NCBI RefSeq assembly: GCF_003086295.3
Contig: NC_092054.1
Location: 31,588,393-31,652,392, forward strand
Direction: 5' to 3'
Length of the DNA stretch: 64,000 bases
Source of the DNA: Arachis hypogaea
Lineage: Eukaryota > Streptophyta > Magnoliopsida > Fabales > Fabaceae
The position numbers and the translations under genes were made by a program. Positions 28,072 through 39,021 of the stretch are shown piece after piece. The stretch's first letter is position 1, and each line of letters opens with the position of its first letter. Below the pieces are notes generated by a model. The model was given only the letters and a program-made list of their open reading frames with translations, ran no database searches and was not told the DNA's origin.

Positions 28072-28108
28072 TTGCTCGAGGGCGAGCAACATTCTAAGTT
28101 TGGTGTGG
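28072..28108 (+). promoter_or_regulatory. internal hairpin plus polypurine-like tract (element A)
   Basis: TTGCTCG (28072-28078), loop AGGG, CGAGCAA (28083-28089) form a perfect 7-bp stem. CATTCTAAGTTTGGTGTGG follows. The tract is nearly the same as the one before the 3' LTR (TTTAAGTTTGGTGTTG) and is also preceded by a stem with a 4-nt purine loop. It lies ~40 bp before the start codon of the transposon-protein ORF. Confidence 0.7.
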
Positions 28109-28145
28109 TAAAAGCATAGCTTTTTTATTTTTTCCATAACCATTG

Positions 28146-28458
28146 ATGGCACCTAAGGCCAGAGAAACCTCTAGAAAGAGGAAAGGGAAGACAAAAGCTT
28201 CCATCAAGGGTCTATAGCTCAGTGGTAGAACATTTGACTGCAAATCATGAGATCCCTGAGATACCTCAGGGGATACATTTTCTTCCACACAATTATTGGA
28301 AGCAACTATGGGTGGAACATCAAGAGCACTCCATCATGCTTCATGAAATAAGAGAAGATCAAAAAGCAATGAGGGAGGAGCAACAAAGACAAGGAAGAGA
28401 CATAGAAGAGCTCAGGGACATCATTGGTTCCTCAAGAAGGAAATGCCACCATCACTAA
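28146..28458 (+). pseudogene. putative plant transposon protein ORF of A, mostly deleted
   Basis: ATG at 28146 gives MAPKARETSRKRKGKTKAS, matching the start of the intact ORF in element B (56140-57288). At 28202 the reading runs into a foreign 40-bp insert whose TAG (28215) stops it. From about 28247 another frame resumes as HEIPEIPQGIHF, then NYWKQ, WVEHQEHSIMLHEIRE and IIGSSRRK..HHH, the C-terminal tail of the same protein. About 280 residues, the whole conserved domain, are gone. What remains is a Lys-rich N-terminus and a coiled-coil-like tail. Confidence 0.85.
28208..28247 (+). other. 5' half of a nuclear tRNA-Cys(GCA), captured fragment
   Basis: The 40 bp follow a plant cytosolic tRNA-Cys from position 1 to just past the anticodon. 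They give the acceptor 5' strand GGGTCTA, TA, D-arm GCTCAGTGGTAGAAC, then A, TTTGA, anticodon loop CTGCAAA with GCA at 28240-28242, and TCA. The D-stem has a G-to-A change against the usual GAGC. The T arm and 3' acceptor strand are absent. The piece sits exactly at the deletion junction in the transposon-protein ORF. It is not a working tRNA gene. Confidence 0.85.
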
Positions 28459-29570
28459 GGTGGATTCATTCCTTGTTCTTATTTCTTCTGTTTTTCGTTT
28501 TCTATGTTGTGTGCTTATCCATGTTTGTGTCTTCGTTATATGATCATTAGTAGTTAGTAACTTTGTCTTAAAGATATGAATGTCCTATGAATCCATCACC
28601 TCTCTTAAAAGAAAAATGTTTTAATTCAAAAGAACAAGAAGTACATGAGTTTCGAATTTATCCTTGAACTTAGCTTAATTATATTGATGTGGTGACAATG
28701 CTTCTTGTTTTCTGAATGTATGCTTGAACAGTGCATATGTCTTTTGAAGTTGTTGTTTAAGAATGTTAAATATGTTGGCTCTTGAAAGAATGATGACTAG
28801 GAGACATGTTATTTGATAATCTGAAAAATCATAAAAATGATTCTTGAAGCAAGAAAAAGCAGCAAAGAACAAAGCTTGCAGAAAAAAAAAATAGGCAAAA
28901 AAAAAATATATAGAAAGAAAAAGAAAAAGCAAACAGAAAAAGCCAAAAGCTCTTAAAACCAAGAGGCAAGAGCAAAAAGCCAATAACCCTTAAAACCAAA
29001 AGGCAAGGGCAAATAAAAAGGATCCCAAGGCTTTGAGCATCAGTGGATAGGAGGGCCTAAAGGAATAAAATCCTGGTCTAAGCGGCTAAACCAAGCTGTC
29101 CCTAACCATGTGCTTGTGGCGTGTATGTGTCAAGTGAAAACTTGAGACTGAGCGGTTAAAGTCAAGGTCCAAAGAAAAAAAAGAGTGTGCTTAAGAACCC
29201 TGGACACCTCTAATTGGGGACTTTAGCAAAGCTGAGTCACAATCTGAAAAGGTTCACCCAATTATGTGTCTGTGGCATTTATGTATCCGGTGGTAATACT
29301 GGAAAACAAAGTGCTTAGGGCCACGGCCAAGACTCATAAAGAAGCTGTGTTCAAGAATCATCATACTGAACTAGGAGAGTCAATAACACTATTCGAAATC
29401 TGAAGTTCCTATAGATGCCAATCATTCTGAACCTCAATGGATAAAGTGAGATGCCAAAACTATTCAAGAGACAAAAAGCTATAAGTCCCGCTCATATGAT
29501 TGAAGCTCTGTTTCACTGATAGTTTGGAATTTATAGTATATTCTCTTCTTTTTATCCTATTTGATTTTCA
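28459..29570 (+). other. non-coding 3' internal region of element A
   Basis: No supported gene. The A-rich stretch 28840-29000 and the GAGCGGTTAAA phrases (~29150) have counterparts in element B (55330-55930, minus), so this is a conserved non-coding part of the family. Confidence 0.7.
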
Positions 29571-29608
29571 GTTGCTTGGAGACAAGCAACAATTTAAGTT
29601 TGGTGTTG
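29571..29608 (+). promoter_or_regulatory. hairpin plus polypurine tract at the 3' LTR of A
   Basis: GTTGCTTG (29571-29578), loop GAGA, CAAGCAAC (29583-29590) form a perfect 8-bp stem. AATTTAAGTTTGGTGTTG follows and abuts the LTR at 29609. In position it is the plus-strand primer site, although the tract is only moderately purine-rich. Confidence 0.8.
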
Positions 29609-31380
29609 TGATGAGCGGATAATTTATACGCTTTTTGGCATTGTTTTTAGTATGCTTTTAGTAGGATCTAGTCACTTTTAGGGATGTTTTCATTAGTTTT
29701 TATGTTAAATTCACATTTCTGGACTTTACTATGAGTTTGTGTGTTTTTCTGTGATTTCAGGTATTTTCTGGCTGAAATTGAGGAACTTGAGCAGAAATCA
29801 GATTTAGAGGTTGAAAAAGGACTGCTGATGCTGTTGGATTCTGACCTCCCTGCACTCAAAATGGATTTTCTGGAGCTACAAAACTCGAAATGGCGCGCTT
29901 CAAATTGCGTTGGAAAGTAGACATCCAGGGCTTTCCAGAAATATATAATAGTCCATACTTTGGCCAAGAATAGACGACGTAAACTGGCGTTCAACGCCAG
30001 CTTTCTACCCAAATCTGGCGTCCAGCGCCAAAAAAGGAGCCAAAACCAGAGTTGAACGCCCAAACTAGCACAAAAGCTGGCGTTCAACTCCAAGGAGGAC
30101 CTCTACACGTGTAACAATCAAAGCCCAGCCCAAGCACACACCAAGTGGGTCCCGGAAGTGGATTTATGCATCAATTACTTACTCATGTAAACCCTAGTAG
30201 CTAGTTTATTATAAATAGGACCTTTTACTATTGTATTTGGCATCCTGGATCTTTGGATCATCTTAGGATCTTAGGATCATCTTTGAACGCATTGTTCTTA
30301 GACCATGGGGGCTGGCCACACGGCCATGCCTGGACCTTTCACTTATGTATTTTTAACGGTAGAGTTTCTACACTCCATAGATTAAGGTGTGGAGCTCTGC
30401 TGTTCCTCAAAGATTAATGCAAGTACTACTGTTTTCTATTCAATTCATCTTATTTCGCTTCTAAGATATCTATTCGCACCCAAGAACGTGATGAAGGTGA
30501 TGATTATGTGTGACGCTCATCACCATTCTCCCCTATGAACGCGTGCCTGACAAACACTTCCGTTCTACATGAAATAAGCTAGAATGAATATCTCTTAGAT
30601 CTCCCAACCAGAATCTTCGTGGCGTAAGCTAGAATAATGGCGGCATTCAAGAGAATCCGGTAGGTCTAAACCTTGTCTGTGGTATTCCGAGTAGGATTCA
30701 ATGATTGAATGACTGTGACGAGCTCCTAACTCGCGATTGCAGGGCGTTAGTGACAGACGCAAAAGGATAGTAAATCCTATTCCAGCATGATCGAGAACCG
30801 ACAGATGAATAGCCGTGCTGTGACAGGGTGCGTGAGCATATTATTCACTGAGAGGATAAGATGAAGCCATTGACAAGGGTGATGCCTCCAGACGATTAGC
30901 CGTGCCGTGACAGGGCATTGGATCATTTTCCCGAGAGATGACCGAAAGTAGCCATTGACAGTGGTGATGTATCACATAAAGCCAGCCATGGAAAGAAGTA
31001 AGACCGATTGGATGAAGATAGCAGGAAAGCAGAGGTTCAGAGGAACGAAAAGCATCTCCATTCGCTTATCTAAAATTCCTACCAATGAATTACATAAGTA
31101 TCTCTATCCCTATTTTATTATATCATATTTGAAAACACCATTATTACTTTATATCTGCCTGACTGAGATTTACAAGGTGACCATAGCTTGCTTCATACCA
31201 ACAATCTCCGTGGGATTCGACCCTTACTCACGTAAGGTATTACTTGGACGACCCAGTGCACTTGCTGGTTAGTTGTATCGAAGTTGTGACAAATTATGAA
31301 TGTGTAATCACGATTACGCGTACCAAGTAGCTCACGTGCCAGGTATTGTTTGAACCTGGATATCACAATTTTGTGCACCA
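29609..31380 (+). repeat. 3' LTR of element A
   Basis: Matches 21336-23106 base for base except for about two dozen substitutions and one 1-bp indel; most changes are transitions. It is followed not by a target duplication but by another primer site and leader. Confidence 0.95.
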
Positions 31381-31842
31381 AGCTTTTGGCGCCGTTGCCG
31401 GGGATTGTTCGAGTTTGGACAACTGACGGCTCATCTTGTTGCTCAGATTAGGTAATTTTCTTTTCGTTTTCTTTTCAAAAAAAAATTTTTGGCGCCGTTG
31501 CTGGGGATTGACTGTGATTGACCACTAACCGTTGTCTGATTGCTTAGATTAGGCATTTTTAGCTTTTGATTTTTTTATTATTTGTTTTGTTGTTCAAATT
31601 TTTGAAAATTTAAGCTTTAGTTTAGCTAAAGTTTTTCCTTAATTTCTGAAATTAAGTTTGGTGTCCCCCTTAGTAATTTTATTTTATTTTCCTGATCATT
31701 TTTCCTTCCATTATTTTCGATTTGAGTGGTCTCTTTTTCTGTGTGATTTTTGAATTGTCAGTATTATTTATTTAGTTCATTTTATTTTATTTCTGTTACA
31801 TAGGATACCCCACTGGAAATTCTCTTTGTTTTTTATCTGTTT
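31381..31842 (+). other. chimeric leader with two primer-binding sites
   Basis: Positions 31381-31480 repeat the leader of element A (primer site at 31387-31404). At an A/T run the sequence switches to a different leader with its own primer-site core (31490-31507, one mismatch: TTGCTGGGGA) and an AAGTTTGGTGT copy at ~31653. The junction looks like recombination between two related elements. Confidence 0.75.
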
Positions 31843-32275
31843 ATGAGCAGGAATAGAGACAAAGAACCCCTTCTAGACTTTGATCTTGAGATTGAAATGA
31901 CTGCAAGAAGACGTCTACAGCAAGCTAGAGCTTACAGAGCTGTTGAAAATCTCAGAAATAACTCTCAGAAGGAAGCTGAAGAGTCTACTATGGAGGTCAA
32001 CAATAACAACAATGCAGTTAATGCTAATGTTGTTAATCCTCCTAATATGCTTGCACAACCTATGAGAATACTTGGCTCTTATACTGCTCCTAGCCCAGAT
32101 TTCTATGGGAATAGCTTTGTTGTACCCCCTTGTTGTTGCAAACAACTTTGAGATAAAGCCTCAGTTGATTTCTCTAGTGCAGCAAAATTGCCAGTTTTAC
32201 GGACTCCTACAGGAAGATCCCAACTTCTTTATTCCTAATTTCCTGCAGATATGTGACACTGTAAAGACTAATGGC
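31843..32275 (+). pseudogene. 5' part of a gag gene, second family, cut by a CACTA insertion
   Basis: MSRNRDKEPLLDFDLEIEMT opens a Gag-like reading similar in layout to that of element A. A frameshift near 32120 moves it into the frame that reads VANNFEIKPQLISLVQQNCQ and then ICDTVKTNG. In element A, QICDTVKTNG is followed by VDPEVYRLM; here the coding sequence stops at 32275, where the transposon end CACTACAAGAA begins. Only ~140 codons remain. Confidence 0.8.
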
Positions 32276-33545
32276 ACTACAAGAATTTGACAAATTAGTG
32301 ATGTATTTTTGCCAAAAATATTTTTTGTCACTAATTCGTCACTAACTTGCAAAAAATTAGAGACGCACTAGCGACAAAATTAATCAGCGATCGCAAAATA
32401 TCTGAACTTGAGAAAATAGATTGATTAGCGAGAGATTCACAAGTTTGTTTCTCGCAAATTAACTTTTGTAGCTAAAAAAAGCGGAGAAAAGTTTCTCACT
32501 AATTTGTCACAAATTAATCTGCGTGTGACAATGTTCTAGCAAATCAGTCACTTAGGTGTTCATCGAATAAAAATAAAGTAGCGAGGAATATTATTGTCAC
32601 TATTCCATCGCAAGTGTTTGATATACAATTAGCGAGAAACAATTTGCAAACTAGTTCATCGCTAAGTAAACTTTGTGTAAAAAGGCTAATTAGTGAGGAA
32701 CAATATTACTAGCTAATCCGTCACAAAGACTTGAAATGCATTTTTGCGATGGACAATTTCCTAGCTAATTTGTCACTAAAATTTTTATTTTTTAGCGAAC
32801 AACTAGTTTCTCGCTAATTTGTCACATAATATTGTAAAAATTCAAAATTAGGGTAGCGACAGAAAACAGTCATCGCTAACTCGTCGCAACGGATAAATCA
32901 TTCAGCTAGGGAAGTGTTCCTTGCTAATTAGTCTCTAAAATGGAAATAGGATATTGAGTGCCTAGGACCTAAGTAGCAAGAAATTTGTGACCGTTTAACA
33001 ACTGACATACTTCGTTCGCTGATTGCAAGTTGCTGATGAGCGGGCGAAATACATTTGTTGCTAGGTTGTCACAATTTTAATTTAGCGAGCGACATGGCAA
33101 CTGCAATCTTGTCGCAAAGCAAAAGGTATATCCTACCTATTTTGTAGCAAATTACTCGCTAATCTCGTTGGAAATCCGTTGCAGAGTTATAACAAACCCA
33201 AAGCTGATCGAGAAAATTTTATAAGTAACTGGTCGCAATTGAGTCACTAATCAAAAGCTTATTTAGTGAGGAATTAGCAACCGTTTAACAACTGATAGAC
33301 TTTTTTTTTGCTTATTTCATGTTGCTACTAATTTGTCAAAAAAAAACATTAGTCCTTATTTTGCCATTATTTCATGTTGCTACTAATCACTAACCTCTAT
33401 ATAAATCCATGGAAAATTCATGAAATTGAAGCAAATTTGCCAAGCACGCTAATATAATTTGTCACAATTTTGTCATTAATCTAAAGCAATTTTAAATGAG
33501 AGAATAATTAAAGTCCCAAAGTTGTGACTAATAATTAGCTAGCTA

Positions 33546-34970
33546 ATTTTTAATAACTAATAACTTACAATATTCTAACAAGATGTCAATTTTCAAAGTT
33601 TTCACAAACAACTCAAATAAAAAACTTTTCCTTAAAAAAGATTTTTTTCCCAATGAAATCACAAACTTGTGAATTTTAATGAAAAGTTTGCTATTAATTT
33701 GAATTGAAATTTAAAATTAATATAATTTAAAGACAAGTTTAAAAATTCAATATTTTTAGAAAATAGGAGCATAATGTTTATAATTTTCAATCTCAAAATA
33801 TACTAGAAAAATATATAATAGATAAGATAAATAAATTGTTATATATGAGGATTTATTTGCATATGATCGTACAAGTTTTATTATTAATTAGAATCATTTT
33901 AGAATTCATTCAATAAAAGATTAATCCGAGTTAGCTCTTGAATTAATTAGGATCCTTAAAGTGAGTGAAATCCATTGGATCAGCTCGTTTACTTAACTTA
34001 AATGGATGGGTATTTTACTCTAAAATCAATCTCATAAAAATGCAAGTCTAAATGTCTTAACTCGATTAACCAGAAAAAATAACAAATTAAGTTGGCCGAC
34101 TCCCGAGCCAAAAGAATGCCTCTTTTTTTTTCTTTTTTTTTTTTTAAATAAGCTAGTACATTTTTTTTTGTGGAATTGACTTGAAATCTGACCAACCCTA
34201 AAATTTGAGGTCGCATTCAATTTGGCCCTCAAAATTTTAATGAACTCAAATTGGACCCTAAAATTTATAATGGTAACTCGCATTAGTTCTTGAGCTATTA
34301 AATATTTTACATGGATGAATAAAATTAAACTAAAAAATCATAAAACATTTTAAAGTGGAAGTCCATTCATTATATATACAAATTCATTTTTTATTAGCAA
34401 AATAGCATTTCTCACATATATATACCCTTACTATTTTTGGTTTTTTTATGGTATTTTTTAATTCGACAAGTCATGAATTAATCTGTTACGGATCGGAGTT
34501 CTGGTTAACAGTTTATCACTAGTCAATGAATTAGTACATACATGAGATGAGATTCGAATGTCGAATACTTGTTTCATATTTTTTTATATGATATATATTG
34601 TTCTATAAATTATACTTTAAATAAATTTTATTATATGCAAAGTATCCAATAATGTATATTTAATTAAATTGAACTGATTTTTGAGATTTTGGTTATGGAA
34701 ATATAAATTTTAATATATAAAATATTCTTAAATTAAAAGATTAATAAAAATTATTTTAATTTATTTATTTTAATATAAGATCATTGATATTTACATAAAT
34801 ATTTTTGTATTTATTAAAAAAATCTTATCTACCTTATAAAATATTTTTTAAAATTTAAATTCTTTTAAAAAAAAATCAAAATGAAAATTTGAAAACAAAA
34901 GAAAAAAATAGTAACTCAAAAAATAAAAAAAGCATTTTATTTCAAAATTTGAAATCGCACCTATAAGCAT
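33546..34970. other. AT-rich interior of the truncated CACTA element
   Basis: AT-rich with a poly-T/A tract near 34120-34145. Frames of 72-86 codons on the minus strand run through low-complexity sequence and are not supported. Confidence 0.45.
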
Positions 34971-34978
34971 TTAATCGC

Positions 34979-35239
34979 ATGAAGGCACTCCACCCCTATA
35001 TTTTTTTCTCTGAAAATTCAAATTGGAGAACTCTAGTGCCAAAACTCCTTGAACACAGTCGCAGTAGCCACCATCCCTCTTCGGTCATTGTCGAACTCTT
35101 CTCCTCCAGGGACAGACCGTGGGAAGCTCTATTTGGTGGTTCGGCTCTCCTCAATTCGTTCCTCCTGTCGTCGTGTGTGGAAGCTCTGCTCGACGGTTCG
35201 ACCCTCTTTGATTCGTTCCTCCTTTCATCGCTGTCGTAG
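34979..35239 (+). other. open frame with in-frame 19-20-residue repeats, unknown
   Basis: An 86-codon frame beginning MKALHPYIFFSENSNW. Its second half is a tandem repeat: GGAAGCTCT recurs at 35122, 35179 and 35239 (57 and 60 bp, both multiples of three). The reading is EALFGGSALLNSFLLSS.., then EALLDGSTLFDSFLLSS.., then EALLSS after a stop. The compositional step from AT-rich DNA suggests a leader or first exon of the CACTA element, like the GC-rich leader of the element at 18454. I do not recognise a family, and it may not be translated. Confidence 0.3.
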
Positions 35240-35271
35240 GAAGCTCTCCTCTCCTCTCATCTGAGCGCTCT

Positions 35272-36518
35272 TGATGATAAGATTATGGTCGGTCTAGAAT
35301 TTTCATCAATAGAAAGCCAATGTCATTGTCATAGTATAGTCCTAGACCAACATATAACCCTATCGTCAAATTTTAGTATGGTTGTCACAAAGTCAACCCC
35401 AATATAAAGTAATCGGGAGTATTGGTCTCGGGTCGTCCTCAAGAGAATGGGCAAACATGTGCATCAATATTGGTTAGAATTCCAGGGTTGGGAGTCATAA
35501 ACAAGAATTTAAACTACTAAACTTAACATGCAAGAAATCTTAAAGGGCAAGAAACTAAATCAAAGCAACTAAAGCCAAGTATAAGCAATTTCAATCTAGT
35601 AGGGGAACATATAAATCTACCTCTATTCTAGAACTAAGTAAACAACTAAACTAACTATAACAAGAATCAAGCAATTGGGATTTTTTTGGGTTTCAAATAT
35701 GAATAATAAAAGGAACTCTTGGCTAGGCATGGGAGTTGGGGTCACCATCCTTGTCTAATAACCATATCTTGACAATTATGAGGAACCAAGCTCATTAAGT
35801 CTACCTCAATGCTTGAAGTACGTCAAATGGCTTGATCAATTTCAACTCATAAGTCCCAATCCAACTACTAATTGACTTAGTAGTAGATTGATGTCAATGG
35901 GTATCAATTTGACCACTAGGGTTCTCAAATCACCAAATCAATTAGACCCAATGACTCAAGTTCACCCAATCCCTTTAGCCTAGACCAAGAGTATAGAAAA
36001 CTACTTCATAATCAAAGAAAATATTTCATCAAACACATGGTATGTATTAACAAAAGACATATTCAAATTACAAATTAATTGGAAATCACAAATACCCACT
36101 AACAATTATCAACAAAAAACAACTCAATTAACACTATCAATCATAGAAAACATCAATGCACTAATAGAAATTCAAGATCAAGAAAGTTCATAAAATGAGA
36201 AGAAAAGGGAAATAACAAGAGAACACAATTTCAACACAAGATCTAAACAAAATTATAACTAGAGAACTCAAATTAAGTAATTGAAACTAAAATTAACAAG
36301 ACCCAATTCAGAATTTCAACAAAGGAAGATAAAAAATAAACTAAATCTAGAGAGAAGTAAGAGTTTCTCTCTCTAGAAAACAAAAACAAAAAATTAGCTA
36401 AAATTATGTGTAAGGTGTGAATGATTGATCCCCCCTTTCCTCCATCAATTCTTGGGTCTTTTCCATGCAGAATCAAGTTGGATTTGGGCGTGGAGCCTCC
36501 ATCAAAATGACGTGTAAA
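35272..36518 (-). repeat. 3' LTR of element G, start deleted
   Basis: Minus-oriented LTR, recognisable by TTGTCACAAAGTCAACCCCAA (~35392) and the 'ACTAATTGACTTAGTAG' and 'CCTAGACCAAGAGT' blocks, which have counterparts in D's LTR (reversed). It should reach a hairpin and purine tract, but at ~36518 it jumps to ACTTGCAAGAAG, a sequence that in element F lies ~265 bp inside the purine tract. The LTR start and the tract are deleted. Confidence 0.7.
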
Positions 36519-37611
36519 TAACTTGCAAGAAGAAAGCTTGTGAAAGCCGGGAACAAGGAGTTGAGCACCGAACCCTCACCGGAAGTGTACCCGCTCTAGT
36601 CGCTCAAGTGTATAGGGTTGATCACTCAATTCTCCTCTAATCATGCTTTCCAAGATTTGTTTTTCATCTAACAATCGACAGTTATTCAGTGCATGCGTAC
36701 ATTCATCATGAGGGCTTATCTTTAGGTTGTAACGGGGCTAGGGTAAAGGTAAGGATGCATATATGGCAAAGTGAGCTTGAAATTTGAATCCTTGATTAAC
36801 CTAAGCTCTCACCTAACACAGACAACAACCTATACAATTCTAATACACAACCTAACTACCCATTCATTCACTTTTCACACACTCATGCATTTTCTTTCAA
36901 TTCACAACCCATATTCATTCACTTTTCTATATATTTTTGTTTCTTTTATTTTTCTATTTCTTTTTCTACATTCTTTTTTTATTCTTTTATTTTTCTCTTT
37001 TGATGAAACATATACAATAGTGCCAATGCATATGGTTTAAACATTCAATACATGAGTATGTACCCAATTCTCAATATTTTCAATAAAAACTACAAAAACA
37101 CAATTTTACCTCTACCAATGTTCCCAAGCTTCCCTCCCGCTTAAATGAAACACACCCTCACTCGCCTAAGCTAATCAAAGATCCAAATCAGAGGACATTT
37201 ATTGTCTTTCACTTAGTGGTATTGATGTGCTAAATTAAAGAACAAAGGGGGTTTAACATAGGCTCAAAATTGGTTAACAATGGCAAATAAAAGGGTTAAG
37301 GCTATTTGGGTAAGTGAGCTATTGAAATAACGGCCTCAATCATATAAATGTATTCATACACAGAATAATGGACATATAGAATCAAACAAATCAAGGATTG
37401 CAATCATAGAAAGAGAACAATACACACAAGAATGGAAATAAGTGGTTATATGATGTAACCACGCTATCAGGCTCAAAACTCACATGTTTATGTGTTCTTA
37501 GCTCAAAAACCTTTTCTAAAATTAATTTCTTCAAGCAAGTTTAACACAAATTTTTTTTTTCAAATTGGTAGGGTGCTCTAAAAACGGTTTTTTAGAAAAG
37601 AAATCATTATC
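36519..37611 (-). other. non-coding 3' internal region of G
   Basis: Homologous to 44935-46392 of D and 50608-51505 of F in reverse (GCTAGGGTAAAGG, CTCACCGGAAGTG and CATGCTTTCCAAGATTTG blocks). No gene. Frames at 36771-37040 are low complexity. Confidence 0.65.
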
Positions 37612-39021
37612 TTAACCAAGTAATCCTAGAAAGAAACAACTATCATGCAAAGAGTGTTTAAATGCAAAAACTAACCATGCAATACAAATTATCCTAATTA
37701 ACAAGAGAAAATTAAAATTTGGGTGTTGAAAAGAAAGGTTGTTACGTACGAAAGTTGGTAAACGACCTCTCCACACTTTGAAATTTGCACGGTCCTCCGT
37801 GCTATCGGTAATGCACAAGGTGGGATTGGGGTCGGTACTTCCACTATCCATCTCTTGAGTGCTTGCTTTACTTGGGTCCGAACTGGATGCTGAACTGTCC
37901 GGCTCCTCCATAGGTGGGTTAGCACAACCCAAGAGCTTCTTCAAGTAAGCATAGCGGCATTTGTTCCACTGCTCATATCGGTTTACCTTTTGAGTGAGCT
38001 CAACAAGCAGTTGGTGGGATGATTTCTGTGGTAACGATGAGGTGGTTGGAATGTCGGAAGGAATAGCCATATCAAGGCTTGCGGTCCCTGCAGGAGGCTT
38101 GAGATACCTTCCACTCGGGACGATGTTGTCCTTTGCCGGAATTATCGCCTTCAAGTCTTTAGCCTCTTGGGGAACTCCAGTGGCTGCAATCAAATCCGTT
38201 ACTAAGGCGGGAAATGGGAGGTTACCCTTAGTATGAACGCGGCCCATTACTTGTCGGATGAGGTAAGGAATGTTGATAGGCCTCTCAGTGAGGATGTACC
38301 AGATAAGAAGGGCCAAGTCCGCCGTGGTGGAAGACTCATGAGTGCTCGGAAGTATGTAGTGGGACATGATTTGGGCCCACATTCTAGCCTCCACAGTAAG
38401 CGCTTGTGCCGAAATGCACTTAGGTTGGGCCTTGGCTCTCCCTTGGATCCATTGTTCCCCTGGTTGGGCAATGGCCCTAAGGATGAAACTCTAATCAAAA
38501 CCAAGTCTGCTGCGCTATAGTAGGACTTCTTGGTAACCATCCGTCCCATCCGGCACTGGCAAAACCTTAAGTATCCGCCGAATAGATTCCTCCGATATGG
38601 GGACTTGCTTCCGGCGCAGAAAAAATTAATTGGAGAGAAGGTGAGTGATAGTTAGAGTAGAACTCCACTACCTAAGAAAGATTTGCTTCCCGCGGTCACC
38701 AATTGAGAAATCCCCATTGTCGCCGCCCAATGCGCGGCACCACAAACTGAACAAGGTTCTCCGGAGGACCGAGGAGATGTTCAGAGTGGTAATTCCTTTC
38801 AACCAAATTGGGGAACATAAGCTCACAAAAACGATTGGTAAACCTTGCGGAGTCCTTTTCAGGTTGGGCTTCTCGTCCTCATCAATATGAATGACCCTTT
38901 TCACCCTCTTGGAGGATGGTTTAACTTTTGGTATAGGGTGCGCCTTGGTAGTTGACCTTTAAGGTGCCCTCTTTGTAGGCGGCTTTTTCGAAGCATTTTC
39001 CTTGCCCTTTTTGGTGGTCAT
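37612..39021 (-). pseudogene. putative plant transposon protein gene of G, broken
   Basis: Reading begins at ATG 39021 (MTTKKGKENASKKPPTKRAP) and hits a stop almost at once. The next recognisable pieces, in shifting frames, are RVIHIDEDEKPNLKRTPQGL, a FPNLVERNYHSEH-like part and a PENLVQFVVPRIG-like part. The last 260 codons are open (38394-37612): EARMWAQIMSHYILPSTHES, then ALLIWYILTERPINIPYLI, VMGRVHTKGNLPFPALVTDL and a Ser/Thr-rich tail. These blocks are typical of the putative plant transposon protein family. The original stop appears to have lain in the ANF(stop) just after the hairpin at 37787-37802; here it reads ANFK and runs on to 37612. Stops and shifts in the first half make it a pseudogene. 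Confidence 0.75.
37763..37802 (-). promoter_or_regulatory. internal hairpin plus polypurine-like tract (element G)
   Basis: On the minus strand: GCACGG, loop AGGA, CCGTGC (37802-37787), then AAATTTCAAAGTGTGGAGAG and GTCG. It overlaps the 3' end of the transposon-protein reading frame. Compare D at 44894-44934. Confidence 0.7.

Larger units (their letters stand above)
21336..31380 (+). mobile_element. LTR retrotransposon A, ~10 kb, Gag-protease only (Athila-like, non-autonomous)
   Basis: Two direct LTRs (21336-23106 and 29609-31380, ~1772 bp each) start TGATGAGCGG and end GTGCACCA. By eye they differ by roughly two dozen substitutions and one 1-bp indel (~1.4%). A primer-binding site follows the first LTR and a purine-rich tract precedes the second. 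Inside are a frameshifted gag-protease gene, a palindrome array and a mostly deleted transposon-protein ORF. No reverse transcriptase, RNase H or integrase is present in the ~6.5 kb between the LTRs. The primer site and Gag style suggest the Athila branch of Gypsy. The LTR reminds me of the peanut element FIDEL, but I cannot confirm this. A target-site duplication cannot be tested because the right LTR runs into another leader. Confidence 0.9.
32276..35271 (+). mobile_element. CACTA transposon, left part only
   Basis: Starts exactly with CACTACAAGAA at 32276, inside the gag frame. The next ~1.2 kb has dozens of TCGCTAA / TTAGCGA / TTTGTCAC-type subterminal motifs in both orientations (e.g. 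32330-32360, 32440, 32810). From about 33545 the DNA is plain AT-rich, and at 34970-35270 a GC-richer, coding-like stretch follows. No CTTGTAGTG right end is found before element G's LTR starts at 35272, so the right side has been lost. Confidence 0.75.

Noticed and set aside
28208..28280. A working tRNA-Cys gene
   Set aside because: Only the 5' half is present. The T arm and the 3' acceptor strand do not exist; the hairpin that follows does not allow acceptor pairing.
28459..29570. A possible envelope-like gene before the 3' LTR of A, as some Athila elements have
   Set aside because: No long frame and no membrane or signal segments; the region is non-coding in A and B.
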